A stretch of 64,000 nt of DNA, from positions 1 to 64,000 of the forward strand of contig WION01000075.1 in assembly GCA_015039365.1 (NCBI GenBank), given 5' to 3'. Made by a program: the position numbers and the translations under genes. Source of the DNA: Amanita rubescens (lineage: Eukaryota; Basidiomycota; Agaricomycetes; Agaricales; Amanitaceae). Below, one piece after another: positions 45,181-57,409 of the stretch (the first letter of the stretch is position 1; each line of letters opens with the position of its first letter). The notes below the pieces were generated by a model. That model worked only from the letters and a program-made list of their open reading frames with translations. It was not told the DNA's origin and ran no database searches.

Positions 45181-45775
45181 CAAGAACTGAATTACCACAT
45201 AAGCGAAATCATCCGGTTACAAAGAGCCAATTCAACCCACCTCTGCTGGGAAGACGCGGGTGCATTGGGTATTCCATGACTTGAAAACGAGTGGGTATTA
45301 TTACTGCCGAATTGGAATGGCTCGGGTATTTGCTTGTTTGTAAGGTATGAATTGTTGGCGAGTGAGCTTGATATGTATTGACGCCTTGAATCATTTACAG
45401 AATTTACGGAAGCCGAGAAGGACGTGGTCTAGATTGGTTCCTGTTTCGATGATGGGGTCCTGTGGGCCGGTCACATCACATTGTTTGTACATGATTTCTC
45501 CTTTCCAAACCAACCCTATACCTCCCTATACCCACATCTGCCGCGGTTCTTGCCCTACCCCCGCTGCTATTTGCGCTCCGCCATCTGCCGCTTTCCGGTG
45601 CCGCTCGTTGCTAGGTGCTTACCCCAAGTTCCCACTGCGGCATTGCTACAGGCCTCGCCACCGCTGTCCTTTACCTACCGTGTCGTACGCACCAGGTGCG
45701 CTGTCTAAGTGCCGCCTTGGTTATACCAGGCCACATTAGTCTGTTAGCCGCCCCTCTGAGCTGTGACCGTGGTCT

Positions 45776-47321
45776 ATGATGGTGACAAAACGAGAGAAGA
45801 TATACAAGAAGCTTGCACAGCGCCTCGACAATGACTCTGGTTTCTGCCAGTTGCTTGAAACTGCAGCCAGCAGTGAGAGCGACCGAGAGGCTGTTACTCA
45901 TGCCCTTCGCCATGCCCTTGCCATCGTCGATCCTCGAGTTACTCTACCAGCCAGTATTCTCATTTATCGTGACTTCCTTTCATATTGTCACTGTAACATA
46001 GAGGAGCTACGATGCCCATCCCTTATCTCTGCAGTACTCAATAATGCTGCTCGCTCGACCAAACTCCGCACTGATAGAAAATTATTTATATTTTCTCTGG
46101 GGCTCAATTGGAAGTCTCCAGCCCAGCAGTGCCGACGAGAGGCAAAGCTCGCTACTATCCCCAAAATCCCAGTTGTCCATCGTAGTATACCATATCCAAT
46201 GCCAAATTCTATCATTGCCGAAACTCCAGAAATAGCTTCGTTATGGCGAAAGACTATAATGTACCGAAAACTAAGCGACAAACGACACCACCGGCCTCAA
46301 CTTCTTATCCTCGACGAGTCACAACTAGAAACAACTATCATGCCAAATGAAAGTGCAATATTGATTAACAAATCTGGCGATATCTGTGGTGTTATTTGGC
46401 GAGACTTTGTCCGCCAGCCTTCGGTGCTTGAGACCATGGTATCGATAGGGAAGGAGAGTGCCGAGATGAGGACCAACATAAGGGTAAGCCTATATCGGAT
46501 CTTTTCAGCGACAACAAATTGATCTCTGGTGCAGAAAGATGATCCTGGTACCATCCAGAATGTAGGCTACTCACCCGGGTCGCGCGCTGCCCTAGCATTT
46601 GATTGGGTGAAGAATTTACGATCCCAAAAACTGTCAAAAGAAGAGGTCAATACAATGAACTACAAAATTAGCTCGGCATTTGCGTTGTTCTGGAATTTAT
46701 GCCGGGCCTGGCTCCCAGCTGATATCATCGCCGATTTTGACAAGTTCATGACTGAAACTGGGATCACAGTAATGGGTGGTGATCGTCGTTCATGTACTCT
46801 AGATGGAGATTATGAAGCGATGGTTGATGACCAGACTTACAAGTTCAGCGATGTCCGGCTTGCACCCCCACAAGGTGCGATGGCTGTCAACTATGCCCGG
46901 TATGGTTCGCAAAATATCTCTCAATTAAGATTCTGAACTACTTTCCAGGGCTATCCACCGAGAGCAACAACCCCACCAGTGGGCGATATCTCTCAACACT
47001 GTGCGAGAGGGCCACGCAAACTCAGGTGGCTCTTTCTACTTCGCCGAGTACGGGGTTCGGGTATTGCAGGCGACAAACACTTTGATAGCCTTCAAACCAT
47101 CTGAAGCTCATGGTACGAGTCTGTTGCACCGTTCGCCAAACGATCCTGCTTGGTACAAGGATACCTACCAGATGGGGCTCGCTATCGCATCATCTCCCCG
47201 ATTGGTTCCAGCCTTTCTTAAATACAAGAAAGGTGTGTTGAAGAAAGAAGCGGCAGAGCGAGAGTTGGAAGAGAAAGAATGCGACATTGAGTATGAGTGG
47301 GTTGGCAGTGGAAGAGGCTGA
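45776..47321 (+). CDS. Conserved protein with a possible dioxygenase-like C-terminus
   Basis: Exons 45776-46483, 46535-46899 and 46949-47321 join in frame to 481 residues. The middle has LDESQLETTIMPNES. The C-terminal third reads RLAPPQGAMAVNYAR, AIHREQQPHQWAISL, GGSFYFAEYGVRVLQATNT and AFKPSEAHGTSLL. The alternation of short strands with a late HG motif suggests a double-stranded beta-helix of the 2-oxoglutarate oxygenase kind, a fold known in fungal families linked to KDZ transposons. That link is inference; the classical HxD motif is not obvious. Confidence 0.65.
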
Positions 47322-47424
47322 CTTTGATAGATAAGGTTGTGTGATACGAACTGTAAGTACGATATACATAGTTCGGTACATAGGTATTGTAGTATTTTAG
47401 ACGAACTACCCCAAATCTAGCATC

Positions 47425-50010
47425 CTACTGATCAAGGACGTAATCTATGTTGAGCTTTCGGGCTCTTTTGTTTACCTGTGGTGGCGGTGAAACCGACTCA
47501 CAGCCACTGGTATCCGAATTTGTAACTTGGGCATTTTGAAGGCACAATCGGTTGCAAACCCAATTGTCGCTGCATGCTTCCAGGTGTTGCTGCTTAAATT
47601 TTGCAATCAGGGGATGTCCCCCATCCCAATACACATCCAAATTTTTGAACTTGCTAGTCGTAGCACCGTGAAAGTGAGCAAACTAAGATTTGTACCCAAT
47701 CCAATCAGACTCACGTGTGGACTTGGGGATCAATGAGGCACATAATCCGAGCTGCATCATAGGTTCCTATCACAAATGAAGCTGAGTGGGCCTCCGAGAG
47801 TCCGAGTACAGGCAGAAAGTTACCTTGAAGATCGCAAAACACCAGATGCTCATGTGAGTATATGAGCGAATAGTGGGCAAAAGCATGTCACATCGCCATT
47901 GTGATGTTGTCTTTTGCAGGGCCAACCTCATCATGCCCTGTGAATTTCTTGACCTTGCTATCAGCTTTTCCACAAGGTAGGAGAGGTGTCGCAATAAAAT
48001 GGATGTGCTGCAAGTTTCGCAGTGTCACACGATCGTCTATGATTAGCTTGCCTAAAATCGATCCTTTGAAGTTGAAATAGAAGGCTGGCGACCATTTTTG
48101 AGACCAAGAACATAAAATATAGTGATGAGCGACACACCAGGCACTCGTACACCTGATTCATCAGCAAAAGCATCGAACTTTGACTTGAAGCCATCGCATT
48201 GGCAGAGAACTTCATACTCGGCTCTAAGGAGACTTGAGGCTTCGTCGTCAGACAATCCTTCATCTATGAACTGAGCCACGACATATTCCTTTTGTTGGAA
48301 CCTTGCCTGTCATGCATCAGTGAAGAATTTCCAAAACAGGAAAGGACGCACATAAATTCCATATTTGGAATACCCTTGACCCACATAGCCTGTAGCCTCA
48401 TACGCCTCGCCTTTTTTGTTTGCTTCTCTTCCAGCCTGCCAATCATCAGCAACTTCGATGATTTCAACCTTCGCCTCAGTTTCAAATGTGACAGACCCAT
48501 TTTCTTGAAATGAAGCTATCGTGCGCTGAAACTTATAGGAAGTCATCGGTGGGTTTCGGCAATAGAACTCCCGAGGAACCTGAAGGGGTGGCCTAAAGCC
48601 ACTCCGAAGCTTAACGACTGGCTGATTTTGTTTGCTAGATGCCAAAGCCTTCGCCTGGGACCGCAAAGCTGTCTCGCTATGCCGAGTACGAAGGCTTGAG
48701 AGCTGAGAGGCTGTTGGAGGTGGCATTGTCGATTTTCGTCTTCGTTTTGATGCAACTGGATTTCTTGCAGAGTTTTCAATATCCACTTCATCGTCATCAA
48801 GTTCCCTAGACTATCGAACAATGCAATTAATGGACAACTTCGTGAAATAATGCATGTTTTTGTCGCTCACAAGTAAAGCCTTTGGAAAGACCAATCGTAT
48901 CTCAAGGGTGTTGTTTGCCAGAACAGTCCTTGGTCCCCTTCGCTCCTTACGAAATTCATCGAATAAATCTTGAACTAGTACTCCTTGTCCTAGGTAATCG
49001 ATCTGAATTACTGAATATTGTGTTGCACTTTCATGAGCGACAGCCTTTGTGTTTCCCCTGTCCCATGTTTCAGTGGTGCTCCTGAATCGGTCTGATAGCA
49101 ACATTACCAGTCCAGCTCGACAGCCTGAGGATAAAGGTTTTGTAACTCACTCCTCGCTTGAAGAAGGAGCTCGTCAAAGGCATTCCGCAGAGGATGTGTA
49201 AAAGAGAAAACTCGGGAAATCCGTGATTGGCCACTGATCTACAATATGAAAGAATCAACAAACGACATGAAAGAGATGAAGGCTTAACCTCGTACCGATT
49301 CCATCCTGAAATTCCGAGATTCCCCAAGTGATGCCCACAGCGATACCGAGATCTTGGGACCACCTTTTGCATCGAAAAGAGCCACCTCTGTTTTCCTCGC
49401 CTTTCACTCGGCAACCAATGCCTTCGCCTTCGTCAGGTTCTGGTGCAAGGGCCCATGCCTTGAGGCATTGCCTGGTGCTCTGTGGCCAAGTTGTGATTCC
49501 GAAGCTCGGGCTTGGTGACCAGCTGCTGACGATATTACTGATGTCGCATCACTTTGGGATGGAGTTTCGTCGTCGGGCAGTGACTGTCCGCGAGTCAGAA
49601 TATTTAAGAGCCCAGGGTTCGCCCTCAAGACATCACGAGGGATTGAATCTTGTGCCACTGGTAGTATTTGGTGAGTAGGAAAGGTGTTCAATATTCAATA
49701 GACTCACAATATATATCGACACAACCCTGGCAAATTGTATCCACAAGCAAATTGGTCATGACACCACAAGTGGCACATTGAGGCCGATTCTACATTAAAC
49801 AGGTGGTTGGTAGGAGTCTGGAGAGTAACATTGACCATACATTTATAGCCTGGATCTCACTCTGACCCAAGCCTGGTTTCCGAGCCTGGCATTTGTTACA
49901 GTGCCGATCACCGTCCAACAAAGGGAAGTTGTGCTGACACATAGCACATATGGTCATACTGCTGGCGTCAGCCCGATCAGCTTTAGATGATAAGATTAGC
50001 CTTGTCTATC
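47425..50010 (-). CDS. Cys-rich N-terminus plus alpha-kinase domain protein
   Basis: Multi-exon, minus strand; boundaries are approximate. The N-terminal part (50000-49700) has CxxC pairs (TICAMCQHNF, HCNKCQARK, QCATCGVMTN), likely zinc-binding. After a low-complexity linker, the region 49104-48811 and then 48786-48310 leads into an alpha-kinase domain: VAQFIDEGLSDDEASSL, ADESGVRVPG, KKFTGHDEVGPAKDN, HAFAHYSLIYSHEHLVFCDLQG, LIDPQVHT, and the end DVYWDGGHPLIAKF. The FCDLQG and DxxGxxxDN motifs are hallmarks of atypical alpha-kinases (MHCK/eEF2K type), which are expanded in Agaricomycetes. The substrate is unknown. Confidence 0.75.
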
Positions 50011-50158
50011 AATACAATTGAATCGAGCCATGTACTTGCCTGTTATATTTAGTGTTACACGCCGATGACTTGCAGGGAAAATTGACAGTGTTTATGTAAT
50101 GGGCCCTATGCAAATAAGTATCAAGTATAACTTCGTCGACATCATGATGGACCAACTA

Positions 50159-51646
50159 CTAGTATAGTATTTTAAGCATATCCGTGAAAATATCCCAGAC
50201 ATTATTAAAGTTGAGATCGCTAATGCTTAGTGAGTTATATGCTGTCTCTGCTTGAGCAGCAAAATCACAATCTACAAATGCGAGAATATCGTCTCCCCCC
50301 ATCTCTTCCTTTATTTGCCGAATGATGTTGCGATCAACAGGGAGGAGGCAGTTGCGGCCACCCCAAGTGTGAGGTAGGCTGTAAGCGATATTCCTAGACA
50401 TTCCTGAAGGCCCTGCCTTTGTTGGGTCCTTCCGAGAGCGATAGGCATTTCGAGATTCCATAAATTCGTCGGTGACCTTCTGCAGCAATTTGGGCCAAAG
50501 CCATTGGCATACATTGCTGCCATGTGTATCTCGTCAGTTGCTAGCAGTGTCATTTTGGCATGAAAATACACACTAATGTTCGGGCAAATTTGGATTGTAA
50601 ATCCCATCATCTATACCTTTTTCGAAAACCTGAACAGCACTGTGGCCAAACTCTATCTTGAGGCGAAGCCAAGATCGCTCAATGGCGATGTTACGAACAC
50701 TTCGCAGATAGACATGGGCTGGAAGCTCTCGGTTGTCATAGTCGGGATGAAATATCTCCCTGGAATCAAAATCAGAACGAATGCTTTAAGTCCTGGTATC
50801 GCTGCAACACACCGAAGGGAATTAACAAGTCCATACAGGACAGTTGTCTCACTGCCACAGTCAGTTGTCATTTGAACTGGGACCCCTGTCAGGAGTGTAA
50901 GCCCAATTCTCATGAGGTGCTTCAAATACATACCTCCATATCGCTCGACAGCACAAAGAAAGAGATAGGCTACAATGTGTCCCATCCGATTGCTGGGCAC
51001 CACCCATGCCCCTAGCCATTTGCCTGTCGCATCGTCAACGATGGCCCAAATCGGAAAGCCGATGCGATAAAGCTTATCATGCCCATCAGCAGCCCATCGT
51101 TCATTAACACCGACAGGGACTTTCTTGGTGCGGATGATCTTTCGTGCACTGGGATCTCGTCGTCCAGGGCCTGTAGGGTCATGAGTATGCATGACCTTTG
51201 AAACAAAGTCTCTCGCGATGTGTTGGCCTGTCGACATCGCTATCTTGTGTCGAATATTGCGAACACCCAGACCACCATTTGGATCAGCATCCATCTGGTC
51301 CAAAACCAATTGCTCTGCCTCTTTCTGGGGCAAAATTTTCATAGTTGAGCGACTTCCCACCAGGCCCAGCTGCTGTCGTCGTGTTTTGACTGTCCTTGGC
51401 CTCCCGATCACCCCTCAGTCTGAAATACTAAAGTTGGACTGGAAATGTACTTACTTAAGTTCTATTTCATGCTCTGCCTTTAAGAGCTCTGATATTCTTG
51501 CATTATCTGTTATGAGTTGTCGGTGATATTCCATGAGAGCCTCCTGAAGTCGGGGATCGTCCACACCCACTACGATGTATACTTCAAGTTGAGTGATATA
51601 TCCAAATCGGTATGACCTGGCAGGTATAACTCACAGACTTCGCCAT
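50159..51646 (-). CDS. Integrase-core (DDE) domain protein
   Basis: Minus strand, several exons. MAKS starts at 51646; EALMEYHRQLITDN and ISELLKAEHEIEL come next, then GRPRTVKTRRQQLGL and NERWAADGHDKLYRIGFPIW (first Asp), VPVQMTTDCGSETT (second Asp), and, after an intron (GTGTGT...TTCCAG, about 50780-50840), LPAHVYLRSVRNIAIERSW (the Glu). It ends NVWDIFTDML. All three acidic residues are therefore present. It resembles single-copy-style integrase-core proteins of Agaricomycetes rather than a retrotransposon pol, since no RT is nearby. One junction near 51400 reads through a TGA in the frame I can follow, so either an intron is missed or the gene is broken. Confidence 0.7.
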
Positions 51647-51823
51647 GCTGGTTTTTCCCAGTAGGATTGCGATTGTGCGACGAAGACATCTAGGTTGAAA
51701 TATCTAATTAATCATTGTCTACAAGTTGCAGAACTCGGCCATAGCCTGGCAAGCCGACAAGCCGAAACAAATATCAATGTCACGCAGTTCCAAGACCCCC
51801 TAACACTGTGCCGAAAATGGTAA

Positions 51824-52180
51824 TCACGATGGATCTCTAGACCACGTCCTTCTCGGCTTCCGTACAGAATTACTATTCACATCATGAGAAGTTCCGGAGA
51901 AGTTTGAAGGAGCGTGGGGTTGTGAATGAGTGACCTCGGAAAGTGGTGGACGTATGCCAGTGCCTGAGGACGGCGGACCCAGTGACGGACCTAAGGTCGG
52001 AATCCTCGAAGTTATAACGGACCTTTCTGGGTTATAGGACCGTCTTTGAAGCTCTGAAGAAACTCCTGCTGACTCTGTGCGACGACTTTGGGAGTTTGAG
52101 GGCGAAGCGATGCCGCTCTGTCCATGAGCTTGGGGAGGCTGGAGAGGAATGTTCTCGTCTCCTCGACGATGGGCCATCAA
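51824..52180 (-). CDS. Possible low-complexity protein
   Basis: 118 codons, rich in Ser, Pro and Arg (PLQPPQAHGQSGIASPSNSQ); no domain recognised. It is divergent to the viroplasmin-like gene. It may be chance. Confidence 0.25.
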   Translation of the reverse strand: MMAHRRGDENIPLQPPQAHGQSGIASPSNSQSRRTESAGVSSELQRRSYNPERSVITSRIPTLGPSLGPPSSGTGIRPPLSEVTHSQPHAPSNFSGTSHDVNSNSVRKPRRTWSRDPS

Positions 52181-52439
52181 GGAGAGAAGAGCCGCTGAGA
52201 AGAGCTGCCTGTGAATAGTATGACCCGAACAGCGAAGGGCTACTTAGCCCCCATGTTTGTATACGTGAGAACGGAACTTGGCGCAAACAGCGACATGTTG
52301 CACTCCCAAGCTCGTTCATCCTTCTGCACCCCCAAGTTCCTTCATTCTTCCCACCTACATCTCAGCTGCCTTTGACACCGAACGCACCATGATGGCCGAT
52401 AGTGCGTCCACCCTTTCCCTCAGCTAATTTTCTTACGGA

Positions 52440-53150
52440 ATGGCCATAGACTCTCATTCTTCGGGCGCTGCCAGTGCGCGAAGCCCTGGACCCACAGATA
52501 TTACCTCGATGATGGACGGCCTTCGTATCAAAGATGAAGTTCAGCAATTACTTCGTGAATACATGGGTAACAAGTCCTATAATCAGCCGGGACGGTTTTC
52601 ATGCTATGTTGTATATCGTGGCCGCGAAACGGGCGTCTTTAATACTTGGTACGTCATCTCCATTTCACAAGAGCAGTACTCAGCTATCCATTCAATAGGT
52701 ATATGACTCATCACTCGGTGAACGGGTGGCCCGGTAACGCCTACAAGGGGTTTCACGACCGTCTTGAAGCTGAGGCTTCATATAACGATTGGTTTGCATT
52801 CTTGGAGCGCAAAGTGAATGAAAGAGCTACTTCTACTACGTCGCGCTCTCCAACGCGTAGTTCAACCACTTCAGCACTTACTGCTCCGCGCGCTTCAGCA
52901 TTTGTGTCGGCGCCGGCGCTCTCGCCCGTATCTTCTCCAATTGCACGGTCCACATCTCCCCAAGTTGTGGAGCCTCCTAGTCCCACCTTTTCTCATTCGA
53001 TAATTCTTGGGGGAACTCCGTTCTATTTAGTTATCCGTGGCGAGCGCCCGGGTGTCTATCCGAATATGTATGTCTCTCCTCTTCCAAATAAAACTCTTGT
53101 AACTGATAAATAAATTAGTCTGGCTGCAGACGACGCATTGGGTCAGTACT
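52440..53150 (+). pseudogene. Viroplasmin-like (RNase H1 N-terminal type) protein, truncated by a transposon
   Basis: Exon 1 (52440-52648) ends FSCYVVYRGRETGVFNTW. After a 50-base intron, exon 2 (from 52699) continues VNGWPGNAYKGFHDRLEA, a classic viroplasmin/RNase H1 N-terminal fold pattern. A Ser/Pro linker leads to a second copy (FYLVIRGERPGVYPN). A further intron (GTATGT..TTAG) would give AADDALGQYF, and there element D begins. The gene therefore lacks its 3' end. These small domains bind RNA-DNA hybrids in RNase H1; fungi carry many stand-alone versions. Confidence 0.6.
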
Positions 53151-55701
53151 TTACACTCCCCCCCCAGTATGATAAGAGTCCTATAGGAATCAGGGATTCC
53201 TATAGGATTCTGATAACAATCTGATAAGATTTTGAAAAATGCTAAAAATGTTCCCAAAGTAGATATTTGCATTTGTTTATGTTTGTTTGCACAAAATAAA
53301 CAATATGGGCATCATTTGACAGCATTTTTTGAAGGTATGAGTTTGGAGGGGCTGTGGATGGTTGTTTGGTATTGTTTGGTGTTATTTATGCTTGCAATAA
53401 AATCTCAAAAATACTTGAAAATGCAGAAAAATCATGTGATCTAGGGCATGTAGGGATTTGGGGACCAAATAAAGCCAAACTTGAGATATTTGCAAAATAC
53501 TTTTTTCAGACAACCAAGTCTGAGAGAATTGACAAGTAAAAATAATTAAAAATGCCAAAACTCATTTCATCAACAACATGCAAGAATTATGTCACCATCA
53601 CCACTCCATGTGCCATGACCACTTGCAAAGCCACAATGCAACACAATTCAGTCAAGGATTCTGGTGATGTGATAGTCAGGTAGTTCGGTCTGTTGTAGGA
53701 AGTTGGGGTTGCTGATGGTTCAATGGTAGCAGAAGTCAATCACCTGCAGTGACATGTTCAACAGTGAGTAATTGCTTCAGATGTAGGAAGTTGGGGTTGC
53801 TGATGGTTAAATGGTAGAGAAGTCAATCACTTGCAGTGACTTGTTCAACAGTGAGTAATTGCTTCAGATATAGGAAGTTGGGGTTGCTGATGGTTCAATG
53901 GTAGCAGAAGTCAATCACTTGCAGTGACTTGTTCAACAGTGAATAATTGCTTCAGAGGTCAACAGTAGTGGATGTAGTCACCTATGGGTCAAGGCCAACA
54001 TGATCAACTCTGCCTGCATGCCAAAAGTGGGCTCTGTGCAGTTGCAGTGTAGTAGAGACTGCTACTTAGTACTATGACTCAGATCCAGTGGTTATGTCAT
54101 GATCAATTTCCACAATGTGGCCACTGTTGTTGCTGGCAACAGTGGCCATCAATCACCTATGACATTGCAGAGAGAGTTGTCAGAGGTCATGAACAAATGT
54201 GAGAAGGTTGAGGTTATGAGGATTTGTGGCTACTATGTATGTATTGAAGTCAAGTTTCAACTAGGGGAGGACTCAGAACTGGGAGCAGAGATGAGTTGTT
54301 GGTTATGTTGGTTATCTGGTGATCACATGGTGGTGAGTAGTTGTTAGCAGCATAATGACAACCAGCCTACTAAACATCCACACTAAAAACATATGTATTG
54401 AACTCCATAATCAAGAGAACAATGACATACTGAATTAGTCAACCATACATATAGTAAAATGAGTAAGTAGAAAAATAAGTGGGCCTGTCCAACCAATCAG
54501 GTGTGCATAATTTGGGAGTCCATACCATAAACAGATCAGTGACTCTTTAATGGTGGCTGACATGGTAATTGTCAACTTCCACCTCTCAACAATTGTCTAC
54601 AATTTAGTAAACATGCCCAGTTAAATGGGAGAAACAACTAATTTGGAGACTATGGGCCACCAAGTGGCAAATCCAACTCAAGGACAACCAGGATTATGTG
54701 ACTAGGATCAGAGCCATCACATGTTTCCTTTGCTTCTCACAGCATGGTCCACCTTGACAGGTGGTGCTTGCCACTGCAGTGGTGTTAAAGTTGTGTTAAA
54801 ACATCTTGCAGGGCTTGGGTCACATAAGACTCAGCCTCATTACATTTAACCTTGGAATAACTATGTATCTCAAAGTGCACCTGAGGCTCATGTTCACAAG
54901 TATAGGCTATATACATACCAGCAGTGTTACCAGAGGTACTAGTTTTCTCACAATTTAGGTGTCAAGTGGAAATGTGACAATGGCAAAGTGGCCACTGCTA
55001 ATGCTGGCTTCCACATAGCATTGTATATATGTATGAGCCTAATCACATTGATTTTTCCATATATTTTAAGACTTTTGAAATTTAGTCTTGTTTTGCATGT
55101 TCATTCTTGCACATTTGAGATGCCACAATTTTTTAGGCATTTTTTGCAGATTGTTTGAGGCATGTCACAAACATGTCACACACCCCTGTCACACATGTCC
55201 ATTCTCAAACATCCTAACAAATGTGGTGAAAGAAGCTGAATATTGTCCATTTTCCACCAAACATACAAACAAGTATAAACAAACACAAATATCAGCACTA
55301 CATAATTTTTGGGTATTTTTCAACATTTTTTTAGATTTTTTAAGAGGGTTTTGGTGCTTTCAGCACTGTTTCTAGAGGTATTTAAACATCAGAAGTGGAA
55401 CCCACAGCACCTACCACTTTCAAATATATGTAAATATATACAAACAAGCTCAAAATAGCAATACTACATGTCTTTCTACTGTATTTATGCATAGTCTGAT
55501 TAAACTCTTATTAAACTCCCATAGGATGAGTCCTATTCACTCCTATTAAAGTCCAATAACTCCAATAGGACTCTCATTGGAATGAAGTAGGATTTCTCAG
55601 CCAAAATGGCTGACAACCATATGTATCGGAATCCTATAGGAATCCTATAGGAATCCGACAATTCCTATAGGATTCCTATGGGTAAGGGGGGGGGAGTGTA
55701 A
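53151..55701. mobile_element. Element D: TIR element with oligo-C/G ends
   Basis: 2,551 bases with inverted ends TTACACTCCCCCCCC. Next inside are CCTATAGGAATC-type motifs at both ends. It is AT-rich and no transposase is seen. The flanks do not match each other: host gene on the left, mid-pol of element C on the right. It shares internal sequence with element E (around 53460 and 58040: AAAGCCAAACTTGAGATATT). Confidence 0.8.
53694..53956 (+). repeat. Tandem repeat, three copies of about 88 bases
   Basis: Units begin at 53694, 53782 and 53869 with TAGGAAGTTGGGGTTGCTG and end ATTGCTTCAGA; they differ at a few positions. Confidence 0.9.
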
Positions 55702-57409
55702 TGACCTCAGAACACGTCGAAAAAGGCTACATCAGACTGTCGAAATCACCGCAGGCATCACCTTTCTTCTTCGTAGAAAAGAAAGAAGCACAAAAATTAC
55801 GACCCTGCCAAGATTATCGATATTTGAACGAATATACTAAACCAAATGCATATCCACTACCCCTTATCTCTGATCTTATGATCAAACTCAAAGATTCGGA
55901 ATACTTTACGAAATTGGATATCCGTTGGGGATATAATAACGTTCAAATCAAGGAATCTGACAGATGGAAAGCCGCTTTTATCACCAATCGAGGTTTATTT
56001 GAACCTAATGTCATGTTCTTTGGATTACGAAATTCACCAGCAACGTTTCAAGCTATGATGGACGATTATTTCAGGGATTTTACAGAAAAAGGATGGCTCG
56101 TCATCTACATGGATGACATGCTAATACACGCGCGCACTAAAGAAGAACTCGAGATTCGAACAAAACAAGTACTTGAACGATTACAGAAACACGATCTTTA
56201 CCTCAAGCTTGAAAAGTGTAAATTCGCTGCCAAAGAAGTTGATTTTCTAGGCACCGTCATATCCAAAAATACAATAAAAATGGACCCGATCAAACTTGCC
56301 GGAATCAGGGACTGGCCAACCCCTTCTACCGTTAAACAAGTTAGATCCTTTTTAGGATTCGGAAATTACTATCGAAGGTTTATTTTCGGATTCGCCCACC
56401 TCGCACGACCCTTGCACGACCTAACGAAGAAAAACAAATTATGGACATGGACCGCAGAATGCCAAGTCGCATTCGATCTATTAAAAGAACACTTCACATC
56501 CGCACCTGTCTTAATGATGCCCGATGTTAATAAACCCTTTATTCTACAAACGGATGCATCAGACCGCGCTATCGGAGCAGTTCTTATGCAAAAAGACGAC
56601 AATGGCGACTTACACCCATGCGGATACCTATCCCATGCTTTAACGCCGACCGAAACACGATGGCAAATCTACGACCGAGAATTATTCGCCATCTACTATG
56701 CTCTTTACAACGAATGGAGATACCTGCTCGAAGGAGCAGAACACCCTGTCATTATTCATTGCGACCACAAGAATCTACTCTATTATCGAGAACCGCAACG
56801 TCTTACAAACCGCCAAGCACGATGGTGGAACGACTTGTCTCGATTTAATATTAAATTAACCCACATCCCTGGAGCAAAACTAATAATAGCGGATGCCTTA
56901 TCCCGCCGACCCGATCATATGACAAAAGACGAACCAGAAGAGTTAATAACGATGCTCCCAAAAGAACTCTTTGTTCGCACAATCGCCGAAGATCTCCGTG
57001 ACAGAGCAATAGAAATAACTGTCAAAGATGAATTCGCTCAATCAATCAAGAAATGTCTAAAAGAAAAAGGAACACCGCCTTTACGCACAGCCCTTTCTGA
57101 TTGGACCCTTGACGACGAATTAATCCTATACAAAGGGAAATCATTTATTCCCCCTGACGCCGATCTTCGCCGAGATATTATTAGAGATTTTCATGAATCA
57201 CCAACAAGCGGACACCCCGGTTTCTTCAAAACACTGGCCTTATTAAAGGAATATTACTGGTGGCCATTAATGTCCAAAATGGTTAAACAGTTTATTGACG
57301 GATGCACGGCATGTCAACAAATGAAATCAAATACACACCCTACCGCCGCACCTCTGATGCCAATCAAGTCTCACGCACACCGACCCTTCCAACAAATAAC
57401 TATGGATTT

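Noticed and set aside
53694..53956. CRISPR-like array
   Set aside because: Only three head-to-tail copies of an 88-base unit with no spacers, in a eukaryotic transposon.
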